Part shown: piece by piece, positions 18,501 to 25,788 of the stretch | Layout of the letters: every line of letters begins with the position of its first letter | Numbering within the stretch: position 1 is the stretch's first letter | Source: Cellulomonas sp. P24 | GTDB taxonomy: Bacteria > Actinomycetota > Actinomycetes > Actinomycetales > Cellulomonadaceae | Reading direction: 5' to 3' | Assembly (NCBI RefSeq): GCF_024704385.1 | Contig: NZ_JAJDFX010000002.1 | Span: forward strand, 2,356,001-2,420,000 | Length of the DNA: 64,000 bases | The notes under the pieces: model-generated | The model's database searches: none | Told to the model about the DNA's origin: nothing | What the model saw: the letters and a program-made list of their open reading frames with translations, nothing else | Position numbers and translations under genes: made by a program

Positions 18501-20192
18501 GAGCACACCTCCGACGTGGTGCCGCCCGTCGCGAACCCCGCTCCGCTGGAGCCGACGACACCCACGGACGGGGCAGCAGCGCCCGGCGTCGACTCGCCCT
18601 GGGCGCCTCAGCAGGCGTGGGCACCGGAACAGGCCTGGGCACCGGTCTTCCCGTCCGCCGGTCCGGCGCCGCTCGCACGGCGCGACGGCGCGGCGACCGA
18701 GGTCGAGAGCACCGCGACCGCGACGTTCTCGTCGGCTGCGCCCCTCGGCTTCGAACCGCACCTCGACGAGGCGCGTGCCTGGAGCGCCGGTGAGCACCTC
18801 GACCCGCTGACGCACCCGTCGCCCGTCGTCCCGCCCCCGGGCGCCCCCCAGGGCGGCACGACGGTCCCTCCGGCGGTGGCCGCACCGTTGCCGACGCGCA
18901 CCGAGGCAGCCCCCGACCTCCGCGAGGTCGACGCCTCGATGCCGTGGATGCCGGCCCCGCCGCCGACGGGCTTCCAGACCCTCAGCCCGGGCGCGCCTGC
19001 GCCCACGACGGACGGTGCCGTGTCTCCTGGAGGTGCGCTGCCGTCGCGCACCCCGGTGCCGACCGGCAGCGCACCGGCCCCTGGCGCCACGGTCCTGCCG
19101 AGCCGCCCCGTCCCGAACCCGCCGGTCGAGCCGGCCGGGATCGTCGACCCCGCCGAGCGTGGTGACGGTGAGCCCGGCGTGCCGGTGGTCCCGTTCTCGA
19201 GCATCGTCGCCCCAGCGGCGCCGGAGGTGCGCCCCGAACCGGCGACGCTCCCCGCGTGGCAGCAGCGCGCACAGACCGAGTCGGCTCCGGCGTTCGGCGA
19301 CGTCGTGGGTGCCTCGGCGGCGCCGACGGACGCCCCGAAGCGCAGGTGGAGCCTGTTCGGACGCAAGAAGGCCGATCGCCCGGACCCGTCCGACTCCCGG
19401 TCGACTGCGCCGCAGGAGGCCGACCGCGCTGCCGCGGACCGGGTCGGTCAGGGCTTCGCGCGACAGCAGCCGGCCGTGTTCCTCCCGGCAGGCGACGTGC
19501 CGTCGCTCGAGCCGCAGGCGCCGGTGCGATCGTCGGCCTTCGGCGCGTCGAGCCAGGCGCACGCGGCACCCGAGCCCCCGTCGACGCCGCCGTCCGCTCC
19601 CGCGTGGGCTCCGGCTGCAGCGTCCGCCGCGCCCCCCGGCGGAGCGCCTGCGGCGTTCACCCCGCCGACTGTCGCTCCGGTCTTCACCCCGCCGATCGTG
19701 CACGAGGCTCCGACCAGCTGGTCGCCGCCGGTGGTGCCGGACGTCATGGCGTCCTCGTTCACGGACGCCCAGCCGGTCCGCAACGGTGCCCTCGACGACG
19801 AGGTCGCGGCGATGCTCGCGCTGCGGTCGGACATCCAGGAGCAGGCGCTCTCCGAGCTCAGCCAGCTCTCGGCGTACCGCCCGACGATCGTGAGCAACGG
19901 ACCCGCCGGCACGGGCGCCCTGACGCGCCGGGTGCCGACCGCGATCCCCAAGGCGCCGGAGATCGTCAAGCCCGACGGCGACCGCGCCGTCAATCGGGAT
20001 GCCGCGCAGCTGCGTTCTCGGCTGTCCAGCTTCCAGTCCGGGACGAGTCGTGGCCGTCGCGCCACGGAGGACGCCCCGACCGGGTCACCGACGGCCGATG
20101 CCTCGCTCGCCGAGACGTCACCCGCATCAGGGACTCAAGATTTCGTGATCGATGACGATCATGACAACACGCCTTCGACACCGTCATGGTGA
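15558..20192 (+). CDS. Conservon sensor kinase-like protein (CvnA type) with NIT domain and long disordered tail
   Basis: 1544 residues. TM1 is at about 10-30, followed by a nitrate/nitrite-sensing (NIT) extracellular domain (about 40-300), TM2 (about 307-328) and HAMP (about 329-385). A histidine region has RLDHLATRMRRNAESLL, with His449 as the candidate phosphoacceptor. The HATPase domain has LAEILENATVFSEPDTP, DHGLGMS and LGLFVVGRLAQRLGA (about 515-600). After residue 620 come more than 900 residues rich in Pro, Ala and Thr with Trp-Ala-Pro repeats, then a conserved-looking end (DEVAAMLALRSDIQEQALSE, from about residue 1413). Start ATG 15558 has GAGAGAGG just before it. It heads a four-gene operon equivalent to cvnABCD of Streptomyces and should signal at the membrane to the small GTPase. 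The tail may recruit partners, but its role is unknown. Confidence 0.9.
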   Translation: MLRRLGIRSKVLAVLAVPMIVLLGVVGYVGYGAIQEARTASAVETVVNAMNAYTPVIEALQEERAASVAKSLFTLSDPATLTAARSKTDAAIRALEPLSTTGVLASFPANVRTAFGESDYQHSDLAALRAQVDSGGQTSNIQSTFDGAINADIALFGIVANAIPDRSLAGYVLAFGSIEKSNEDLVREQAVGESIMRLQGSSPGTVQLFVTQQSTTELDRTTERADVANLGRPELFIPLKYPTQDFKRLRIVLQNGSPAEIAAVTPAAWQKEIADQIAAQSAVRDKIFVDASQVAATASSAARSKALLTAGTGLAAVGLSLFFALFVARGIVNPLRRLTAAAADVREQLPKLVEEVAVPGEGPGMELVQIPVESRDEVGRLADAFNSVNATTLQVAQEQAALRGSIAEMFINVARRDQVLLNRQLSFIDSLERTEEDPNALANLFRLDHLATRMRRNAESLLVLAGIDSGRRMRDSMPLSDVIRTASSEIEQYDRIQLDLPIDPHMLGFNALASAHLLAEILENATVFSEPDTPVEVSTGVRGDSVTVTVVDHGLGMSDEEIELANEKIRSVSASDALGAQRLGLFVVGRLAQRLGATVQIGRGQVGTGTTVEVTFPVVLFQASETMSAAYGLPSPVVDHAIEPVAPPIEDAAAAWLSPPVIEDVPPVVEAVDLGALTDGATQLGLPKRRVRDGATVEEPVRPPVTQAELRERDESKIVLPALVEPRLAAELAGAVEGWKPDVAAPSGSSLPARNRAASPYWQDAPAEEPAVAPAPVAPEVRTGLFSGFRRGVDVPAPAPADLAGRPVRGTDEGSSDQHGAGFYAADYHATRYHGPSSELRETLQSAEAAPDPAPAPAEAAPAPVMPAFVIPGLVPDDEDDEVYVPGRNWEPVPVVRDGSAPTTVDTPPEPTVLPTRHPAGPPAAWAPPPAPQTSEPATPLPDQPREPDPGAERVWAPDNVPAPRWEPTAPLARRGAPTAPEHTSDVVPPVANPAPLEPTTPTDGAAAPGVDSPWAPQQAWAPEQAWAPVFPSAGPAPLARRDGAATEVESTATATFSSAAPLGFEPHLDEARAWSAGEHLDPLTHPSPVVPPPGAPQGGTTVPPAVAAPLPTRTEAAPDLREVDASMPWMPAPPPTGFQTLSPGAPAPTTDGAVSPGGALPSRTPVPTGSAPAPGATVLPSRPVPNPPVEPAGIVDPAERGDGEPGVPVVPFSSIVAPAAPEVRPEPATLPAWQQRAQTESAPAFGDVVGASAAPTDAPKRRWSLFGRKKADRPDPSDSRSTAPQEADRAAADRVGQGFARQQPAVFLPAGDVPSLEPQAPVRSSAFGASSQAHAAPEPPSTPPSAPAWAPAAASAAPPGGAPAAFTPPTVAPVFTPPIVHEAPTSWSPPVVPDVMASSFTDAQPVRNGALDDEVAAMLALRSDIQEQALSELSQLSAYRPTIVSNGPAGTGALTRRVPTAIPKAPEIVKPDGDRAVNRDAAQLRSRLSSFQSGTSRGRRATEDAPTGSPTADASLAETSPASGTQDFVIDDDHDNTPSTPSW

Positions 20193-20235
20193 CGAGCTAC
20201 CTCGCAGCCGCTGGCTGCCGCCACAAGGAGGAAGA

Positions 20236-20685
20236 GTGACAGCGCTCAGCACTGAGGCAGCCAACTTCGGCTGGCTCCTGGACAACTTCGTCCGGACCGT
20301 GCCAGGCACTCGGCACACGCTCGTGGTGTCTGCCGACGGCCTGCTCATGGCGATGTCCGAGCAGCTGGACCGCACGAGCGGTGACCAGCTGGCGGCGATC
20401 GTCTCCGGTATGTCGAGCCTGACCCGTGGCGCCTCGCGTCAGCTCCGCGCGGGTGAGGTTCGTCAGGCCATCGTCGAGATGGACAACCTCTTCCTGTTCC
20501 TCATGAGCGTCTCGAACGGCTCCGTCCTCGCGGTGGTCGCCGAGTCGAGCTGTGATGTGGGCCTCATCGGGTACGAGATGGCTATGCTCGTGTCCCGTAC
20601 CGAGGCAACCCTCACACCGCAGCTGATCACCGAGATGCGCGGCCAGCTTCCCGTCGACGGCGCGACACGATCCCCACTGGGATGA
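20236..20685 (+). CDS. Roadblock/LC7 domain protein of the conservon (CvnB type)
   Basis: 149 residues. The roadblock fold is seen in NFGWLLDNFVRTVPGTRH, VVSADGLLMAMS and the Gly/Ser strand VSNGSVLAVVAES. Such proteins dimerise and act as scaffold or regulator of the partner Ras-like GTPase, in the manner of MglB. Start GTG 20236 is supported by AAGGAGGAAG; the open frame extends back over the kinase end in another frame and is not coding there. It is second in the conservon operon, 43 bp after the kinase. Confidence 0.92.
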   Translation: MTALSTEAANFGWLLDNFVRTVPGTRHTLVVSADGLLMAMSEQLDRTSGDQLAAIVSGMSSLTRGASRQLRAGEVRQAIVEMDNLFLFLMSVSNGSVLAVVAESSCDVGLIGYEMAMLVSRTEATLTPQLITEMRGQLPVDGATRSPLG

Positions 20686-20692
20686 GGTAGCG

Positions 20693-21073
20693 ATGAGTGA
20701 CCACATCGAGTACGAGGCAAGGACGGTCCGTCCGTACGCCGTGACCGGTGGCCGGGTGCGGTCGTCACGGTCCGCGGACCTGCCTCTCGAGGCCCTGGTC
20801 GAGGTGATGCCGGGCGCTGTCACGAGCAGTGGTCTGACACCCGAGAAGCGCGCGATCCTGCAGCACGCCGCGCATACCTACATCTCCGTCGCCGAGCTGT
20901 CGGCGATGCTCCACCTGCCGCTGGGCGTGGTGCGCATCGTCGTCTCCGACCTCGCCGACGCCAAGTACATCCGCGTGCACACCTCGACGCCCGTCGAGGT
21001 CCACACGGGTCAGTCACCTGCCCTGTCCCTCAGTGTGCTGGAGAGTGTTCTCAATGGCATTTCCGCCCTCTGA
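20693..21073 (+). CDS. DUF742 protein of the conservon (CvnC type)
   Basis: 126 residues. The DUF742 signature VRPYAVTGGR is at residues 12-21 and is followed by a winged-helix-like half (ISVAELSAMLHLPLGVVRIV, about residues 63-82). DUF742 proteins always accompany roadblock and GTPase partners in conservons; their biochemistry is unresolved. The gene begins seven bases after the roadblock stop, and its end overlaps the GTPase gene by 20 bp, which points to coupled translation. Confidence 0.92.
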   Translation: MSDHIEYEARTVRPYAVTGGRVRSSRSADLPLEALVEVMPGAVTSSGLTPEKRAILQHAAHTYISVAELSAMLHLPLGVVRIVVSDLADAKYIRVHTSTPVEVHTGQSPALSLSVLESVLNGISAL

Positions 21074-21662
21074 AGCCGCGGTCGCCGAGCACTCGGCCAC
21101 CGGAGGCGTCGCGCCCACCGTTGTCAAGATCGTCGTCGCAGGCGGCTTCGCCGTCGGCAAGACCACCTTCATCGGGTCCATCTCGGACATCGAGCCGCTG
21201 AACACCGAGGCGGCGATGACCGAGCACTCCGTCGGCGTCGACGACGCCGGTGGTGTCTCCGACCGCAAGACGACCACCACGGTCGCGATGGACTTCGGTC
21301 GCATCGCCCTGCCGGGGTCCTTGTGGCTCTACCTGTTCGGCACGCCGGGCCAGGACCGCTTCCTGTTCATGTGGGACGACCTGGTCCGCGGTGCGATCGG
21401 CGCCGTCGTCCTGGTCGACACCGACCGGCTCGACCAGTGCTTCCCCGCGGTGGACTACTTCGAGAGCCGCGGCATCCCGTTCGTCGTCGGCGTCAACTGC
21501 TTCGACGGGATCGCCAAGCACCAGCTCGAGGACGTCCGCGAGGCGCTCGCCATCCCGGCGCACGTCCCCGTGCTCTACACGGACGCGCGGTCCCGGGCCG
21601 CCACGAAGCAGACGCTGATCTCGCTGGTGCAGCTCGCGATGGAGCGGCTGCGCGGGGCGTGA
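21054..21662 (+). CDS. Ras-like GTPase of the conservon (CvnD type)
   Basis: 202 residues. The P-loop is GGFAVGKTTFIGSI (about residues 28-41), switch II is GTPGQDRFLFMWDDL, and the position of the NKxD motif reads NCFDG, a common variant in the CvnD group. The catalytic Gln after Gly-x-Pro-Gly is present. It is a MglA-like switch protein, expected to shuttle between cytoplasm and the membrane-bound CvnA complex. Start ATG 21054 lies inside the DUF742 gene. A hairpin terminator follows 20 bp after the stop and closes the operon. Confidence 0.93.
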   Translation: MAFPPSEAAVAEHSATGGVAPTVVKIVVAGGFAVGKTTFIGSISDIEPLNTEAAMTEHSVGVDDAGGVSDRKTTTTVAMDFGRIALPGSLWLYLFGTPGQDRFLFMWDDLVRGAIGAVVLVDTDRLDQCFPAVDYFESRGIPFVVGVNCFDGIAKHQLEDVREALAIPAHVPVLYTDARSRAATKQTLISLVQLAMERLRGA

Positions 21663-21682
21663 CCGTCTGACCTCGATCGTGA

Positions 21683-21726
21683 CGCCGGAGGGCGCCCGTG
21701 CGGACCAGCGCGGGCCCTCTCCGGCG
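21683..21726 (+). terminator. Terminator hairpin of the conservon operon
   Basis: The arms CGCCGGAG...GTGC and GCGC...CTCCGGCG form a roughly 19-bp imperfect stem with a short loop between 21683 and 21726, with two mismatches and one G-T pair. Confidence 0.65.
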
Positions 21727-21798
21727 TCGACGTCTCTGTAGACTCTGCGGGTCCCAGCGGCGGCGTCGGGACGCGGAGAACACGGCCCAGAGGACGGC

Positions 21799-22215
21799 AT
21801 GCAGACCTACGTCGACGGGACGGCGCTGAGCCGGTTCCTGGAGGGCGCGGCCGAGCATGCGGAGTGGGTCGCGTGGGCCGCCGAGCACGACGGGTCCCTC
21901 GTGACGTCGGAGCTCGCCCTCTCGGAGCTGCGGCGTGAGGCGGAGCCGCGTGGCATCGAGGCGCGTCAGGCCGCCCGCGACGTCGCCGACCGGCTCACGG
22001 TGGTCCGGTTCTCCGACCAGTGCCTGGCGACGGCGGCGATGGCGTCGTCGGTGCTGCCCCCGTTCGCGGCGTTGCACCTGGGGGTCGCGGTGGCGGAGCC
22101 GGACGTCACGGCGGTCGCCACCTACGACCAGCTGCTCGCCCAGGTCGCGGTGATCTACGGGGTCGAGGTCGTCAGCCCGGGACGGGCCCCGCGGTGGTGG
22201 GAAGGCCTGGCATGA
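21799..22215 (+). CDS. PIN-domain protein, possibly degenerate VapC-like RNase
   Basis: 138 residues. The PIN pattern is visible as YVDGTALSRFLEG (acidic residue 6), a helix SELALSELRREA holding the second acidic residue, and AVATYDQLLAQVAVIYGVEVV at the end. The third acidic residue of the usual DAxHLA motif is absent, because the stretch reads FAALHLGVAVAEPD. The protein may be inactive or use a shifted Asp. No antitoxin gene is adjacent: the conservon terminator lies upstream and a tRNA downstream. A TAGACT hexamer (21739-21744) and AGAGGA before ATG support expression. As an orphan it may be a domesticated toxin. Confidence 0.65.
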   Translation: MQTYVDGTALSRFLEGAAEHAEWVAWAAEHDGSLVTSELALSELRREAEPRGIEARQAARDVADRLTVVRFSDQCLATAAMASSVLPPFAALHLGVAVAEPDVTAVATYDQLLAQVAVIYGVEVVSPGRAPRWWEGLA

Positions 22216-22244
22216 TGTGCACGCACCGTGCTCGTCACGGTTCT

Positions 22245-22334
22245 GGTGGGTTGGCAGAGCGGCCGAATGCGCAGGTCTTGAAAACCTGAGTGCCGATGAT
22301 CTCGGCACCGTGGGTTCGAACCCCACACCCACCG
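22245..22334 (+). tRNA. tRNA-Ser (anticodon UGA)
   Basis: 90 nt. The acceptor stem GGTGGGT pairs with ACCCACC. The anticodon loop is CTTGAAA with TGA, the long class II variable arm AGTGCCGATGATCTCGGCACC confirms serine, and the T arm is GTGGG-TTCGAAC-CCCAC. The discriminator is G and CCA is not encoded. Confidence 0.97.
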
Positions 22335-22463
22335 CCTCGGACGGGGCCGTCGCACCCCGTCGACGTCCGCCCGCAGGGTGCGCGGCGGTCGGCCGTGATC
22401 CCGTCGGCGACCGGGCCGGATGTCCTGCTCGCGATGTCCCGTGGACGCGTCATGATGGTCCCC

Positions 22464-23723
22464 GTGCCCACGATCCCCACCGATGACGAGCTCGAGCTCA
22501 TCCGTCAGTCCGGCGTCGCGCTCCGTGCCGGCAAGCTGAGCCTCTCCGCAGGGACGGGCTCCTACCGGGTGAAGAACACGATGGAACGAGTCGCGACCGC
22601 GCTCGGCATCGACCGCCACGAGGCGCACGTGACCCTCACCGAGATCACCACGACCTCGCACCGCGGCTCGAGCTTCCGCACCGAGGTCGCCGAGGTCCGC
22701 TCGATCGGCATCAACTCCGACCGCCTCTCCGCGCTCGAGGTCATGGCGTCGACCCTCCGCCCAGGATCGACGGTCGAGGAGGTCACCGAGAAGCTCGACG
22801 CGATCACGGCCCGGCGACCCCTCTACTCCGGGCTGCTCAACGCGCTGTGGTCCGCGATCGCGTGTGCCGCGTTCGCGTTCCTCAACAACGGCGGGCCGAT
22901 CGAGTGCCTCGTGGTGTTCATCGGGGCCGGCGTCGGCCAGTACGTGCGGCGCGCGCTGCTGACCCGCGGCTTCAACCAGTTCGGCGTGACGATGATCGCC
23001 GCGGCCGCCGCATGCCTGACCTACCTGGGGTTTATCCAGGCCCTGCAGGCGGTCGGCTCCGTCGGGGCGCACCACCAGGCCGGGTACATCTCGGCCGTGC
23101 TGTTCCTGGTGCCGGGGTTCCCGCTCGTCACCGGCTCGCTGGACCTCGCCAAGCTGGACTTCTCCGCCGGGCTGGCACGGCTCACCTATGCGCTGATGAT
23201 CCTCAGCTCGGCGGCGCTGGCCGTGTGGGGCGTGTCCGTGGCGGCCGGTCTCGACCCGGCCCCGGTCGCTGGCCCGCGGCTGCCGTTCCTCGTGCTCATC
23301 GCCCTTCGCCTGGTCGCGAGCTTCCTCGGGGTGCTCGGCTTCGCGCTGATGTTCAACAGCCCGTGGAAGATGGCGATCGGTGCCGCACTCGTCGGGATGG
23401 TGGCGAACGTCGTCCGTATCCAGCTCGTCGAGGTCGGCGCGGCCGCACAGGCCGGGGCCGCCGCCGCCGCGCTGATCGTCGGCCTGCTGTCCGCGTGGGT
23501 CGCCCCGCGGCTCCGGGTCCCGCGGATCACGATCTACGTCCCGGCGGTCGTCATCATGGTGCCCGGCGCGACCGCGTACCGGTCGGTGTTCCACCTCAGC
23601 AACGGCGACACGACGCAGGCGCTGGCGTTCGGTGTCCAGGCCGCGCTCGTCGTCATCGCCATCTCGATCGGCCTCGCCGTCGGCCGCATGCTGACCGACG
23701 CGACCTGGGCGTACGAGAGGTGA
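22464..23723 (+). CDS. thrE: Threonine/serine exporter, ThrE family
   Basis: About 419 residues from GTG 22464; ATG 22452 or 22434 are alternatives. GTG is preferred because CATGAT lies seven bases before it, fitting the leaderless pattern of this window. The cytoplasmic N-terminal region (about 1-110, GKLSLSAGTGSYRVKNTMER, TEITTTSHRG) and ten membrane spans form the two ThrE domains found fused in actinobacteria such as Corynebacterium. It exports Thr and Ser using the proton gradient. It lies between the two tRNA-Ser genes, on the same strand. Confidence 0.88.
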   Translation: MPTIPTDDELELIRQSGVALRAGKLSLSAGTGSYRVKNTMERVATALGIDRHEAHVTLTEITTTSHRGSSFRTEVAEVRSIGINSDRLSALEVMASTLRPGSTVEEVTEKLDAITARRPLYSGLLNALWSAIACAAFAFLNNGGPIECLVVFIGAGVGQYVRRALLTRGFNQFGVTMIAAAAACLTYLGFIQALQAVGSVGAHHQAGYISAVLFLVPGFPLVTGSLDLAKLDFSAGLARLTYALMILSSAALAVWGVSVAAGLDPAPVAGPRLPFLVLIALRLVASFLGVLGFALMFNSPWKMAIGAALVGMVANVVRIQLVEVGAAAQAGAAAAALIVGLLSAWVAPRLRVPRITIYVPAVVIMVPGATAYRSVFHLSNGDTTQALAFGVQAALVVIAISIGLAVGRMLTDATWAYER

Positions 23724-23795
23724 CGAGCGGTCCCGTCGTGCCTGCACAGAGGGCTTTTGCTGCGACGACGGCGGACAGGTAGCCTAGGCGGGCTT

Positions 23796-23884
23796 GGAGA
23801 CGTCGCATAGCCAGGTCTAGTGCGCGACCCTGCTAAGGTCGTGAAGGGGTAACCCTTCCGTGGGTTCAAATCCCACCGTCTCCG
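23796..23884 (+). tRNA. tRNA-Ser (anticodon GCU)
   Basis: 89 nt. The acceptor stem GGAGACG pairs with CGTCTCC. The anticodon stem GACC/GGTC encloses CTGCTAA (GCT), the long variable arm GTGAAGGGGTAACCCTTCC is present, and the T arm is GTGGG-TTCAAAT-CCCAC. The discriminator is G and CCA is not encoded. The 235 bp to the next gene hold only small weak hairpins (CTCCTCGTGAGGAG and AGCCCGGACGGGCT near 23926-23951) that could terminate it. Confidence 0.97.
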
Positions 23885-24119
23885 CTCTGGGTGCCTGATC
23901 AACCTCAGGCCCGTGAGTGACAGAACTCCTCGTGAGGAGCCCGGACGGGCTTCTGACGGGGAGTTTCGTCGTTCTCGGGGCCCCCTGCCGCCATGCGCGT
24001 GGGGGTTCGCGGCACCACGGAGGGCTCGTGTGCGGACATCGGCGGAGGGGCTCACCGGACCTCGGGAGAGGACTCGCGCGCTCCGCGGCGCCCCACGAGA
24101 CCGATGGCCCACGTTCGCG

Positions 24120-24986
24120 TCAGTCGCTCCATTCCAGCCCGAGAACCGTCGAGATCGTCCGGACGACGCCGTTGTGGTTGTTCGATGGTGCGATGAAGCG
24201 TGCTGCATCACGAACCACGGGATGTGCATTGTCCATCGCGAACGAGTAGTCCGCCGTGTCCATCATCTGCAGATCGTTCAGGAAGTCGCCGAACACCATC
24301 GTCTGAGAGCGTTCGATCCCCATCTCCTGCTGAAGACGGCGGACTGCGGCTCCCTTGTTCGCGGTCTGGCTGATGACGTCGACCCAGTGGGCGCCTGAGA
24401 CCACGACCTGCAGAGACGCGTGGTAGGCCGACAGAGCCGGAGCGGTCGTGGTCTCGGCGGATCCGAAGTCGAAGAATGCGACCTTGAGCACGTCGTCATC
24501 GGGAGCGTCGAGCAGGTCGGGGACAACCTGAACGCGACTGAAGAACCGCATCACCTGCTCCAGGAATCGCGGATCCTCCCGCTCGACGTAGGCGGAGCCC
24601 TTCCCGCACACCACGACACCGACGTCCACGCCCGAGGCGATGAGGTCGCGCGCTGTTCCGACGAGATCCGCAACCGCGTCGCCTGCCAGGCAGTCCGAGG
24701 CAACCTCCTGCCCGTCGCGCACGATGTACGTCCCGTTCTCCGCGATGAACACGACCCGGTCGGCGACGTCGCGGAAGCGCTCGAGGAGGTTGTCGTACTG
24801 CCGTCCGCTCGCCGGGCAGAAGACGATGCCCCGACGGTCCAGCTCGTCGAGCAGCGGCCAGAGGTGCTCGTGGAGCTGGTCGTGCTGGTCGAGGAGGGTG
24901 CCGTCCATGTCCGCCGCGATGAGCCGGATGTCGGGTCGGGGGTCGGTGGGGAGCAGCTCGAAGGGCGGCGTGGAGTCGATGGTCAC
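24120..24986 (-). CDS. Cof-type HAD-IIB hydrolase, divergent from the sugar island
   Basis: 288 residues. HAD motif I is IAADMDGTLLDQHD, motif II is CPASGRQ, the Lys is in TANKGAAVRRL and motif IV is VFGDFLNDLQMM, so it should be active. In this branch motif IV uses Asp-Phe-Leu-Asn-Asp. Start GTG 24986 is six bases after CATCAT on the minus strand (leaderless). It is divergent from the SIS isomerase operon and shares its control region, so it may remove phosphate from the same sugar phosphates, for example to prevent overload; that role is inferred from position only. Base composition is a little less GC-extreme than in neighbours. Confidence 0.85.
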   Translation of the reverse strand: MTIDSTPPFELLPTDPRPDIRLIAADMDGTLLDQHDQLHEHLWPLLDELDRRGIVFCPASGRQYDNLLERFRDVADRVVFIAENGTYIVRDGQEVASDCLAGDAVADLVGTARDLIASGVDVGVVVCGKGSAYVEREDPRFLEQVMRFFSRVQVVPDLLDAPDDDVLKVAFFDFGSAETTTAPALSAYHASLQVVVSGAHWVDVISQTANKGAAVRRLQQEMGIERSQTMVFGDFLNDLQMMDTADYSFAMDNAHPVVRDAARFIAPSNNHNGVVRTISTVLGLEWSD

Positions 24987-24992
24987 GGGCCG

Positions 24993-24998
24993 ATGATG
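24993..24998 (-). promoter_or_regulatory. -10 hexamer of the divergent HAD gene
   Basis: CATCAT on the minus strand ends six bases before GTG 24986, with no ribosome site between. Confidence 0.45.
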
Positions 24999-25062
24999 CC
25001 AGTCCTCGGCGTCGTCCGGTTTCCCGGGAGGGTGGGCGTGGACAGCCTGAGCCGACGACGTC

Positions 25063-25118
25063 TTGACAGCCCACAGAGGCGGCTCTACGGTGAGTACACG
25101 ATTACGTACACGATTACA
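25063..25118 (+). promoter_or_regulatory. Promoter with two tandem LacI-like operators
   Basis: A TTGACA -35 (25063-25068) and TACGGT -10 (25086-25091) are 17 bp apart. Directly after them GTACACGATTAC occurs twice in tandem (25094-25105, 25106-25117). Each copy, read as a 14-mer (25093-25106 and 25105-25118), is close to the LacI consensus TGNAANCGNTTNCA, with three and two mismatches; the second ends in a perfect CGATTACA half-site. The sites cover the transcription start, so a bound regulator would repress. The likely regulator is the LacI protein at 31.7 kb. Confidence 0.75.
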
Positions 25119-25131
25119 AGGAAGTAGATCG

Positions 25132-25788
25132 ATGAGCGCGAACGTGGACGACGTGAGTGTCGCGGGAGATCCCGTCGACCTCCGCAAGGTGGCGTTCGGT
25201 GCTGCTGCCGATGCGCTCCAGAGTGAACGGGACGCGCTCGAGGCGGTATCGAGCCGGTTGGGCGATGACTTCTTCCGTGCGGTCGAGCTCCTCGTCGCCT
25301 GCAGCGGGCGAACGGTCGTGACGGGTCTGGGGAAGTCGGGACACGTGGCCGGGAAGATCGCGGCGACCCTGTCGAGCGTGGGCAGGCCGGCGCAGTTCGT
25401 CCACGCGACGGAAGCCCTGCACGGAGACTCGGGCGCATTGACCCGCGGGGACCTCCTGATCGCCCTGTCGAACTCCGGTCGCACCGCCGAGGCGGTGGCG
25501 TTCGCTCGCTACGCCGTGTCGATCGGAGTGCCGGTCATCGCCCTCGTCGGGGTCAAGGACTCGCCGCTCGCGGACCTGAGCAGTGCCGTGATCGACGCCT
25601 CGGTCGCTCGCGAGGCAGACCCCTTGAACCTGGCGCCCACGGCGTCGACGACCGCCGCTCTCGCGCTGGGAGATGCGCTGGCCGCCGCCGCGATGGCAGT
25701 GGCGCGCTTCACCCCGGACGACTTCCACCTGCGCCACCCGTCGGGTTCGCTCGGTGAGCAGCTCGCGACCGGCGAGGACCAGCGATGA
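25132..25788 (+). CDS. SIS-domain sugar phosphate isomerase, KdsD/GutQ-like without CBS domains
   Basis: 218 residues, only the SIS domain. GLGKSGHVAGKIAATLSSVG and FVHATEALHGDSGAL, followed by LIALSNSGRTAEAV, closely follow arabinose-5-phosphate isomerases (KdsD, GutQ), which interconvert arabinose 5-phosphate and ribulose 5-phosphate. The usual C-terminal CBS pair (about 120 residues) is absent. Gram-positive cells make no Kdo, so a biosynthetic role is unlikely, and a catabolic one is inferred from the kinase, RbsD and ribose-type importer in the same operon. Start ATG 25132 follows AAGGAA. The stop overlaps the kinase start (ATGA). Confidence 0.85.
   Translation: MSANVDDVSVAGDPVDLRKVAFGAAADALQSERDALEAVSSRLGDDFFRAVELLVACSGRTVVTGLGKSGHVAGKIAATLSSVGRPAQFVHATEALHGDSGALTRGDLLIALSNSGRTAEAVAFARYAVSIGVPVIALVGVKDSPLADLSSAVIDASVAREADPLNLAPTASTTAALALGDALAAAAMAVARFTPDDFHLRHPSGSLGEQLATGEDQR

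Noticed and set aside
15360-19703. 1447-codon minus-strand open frame opposite the conservon kinase
   Set aside because: It is an antisense shadow of high-GC codons; the plus strand has clear NIT, HAMP and HATPase motifs.
21799-22215. Toxin-antitoxin module
   Set aside because: Only a PIN-like protein is present; no antitoxin-sized frame with a DNA-binding motif was found next to it.
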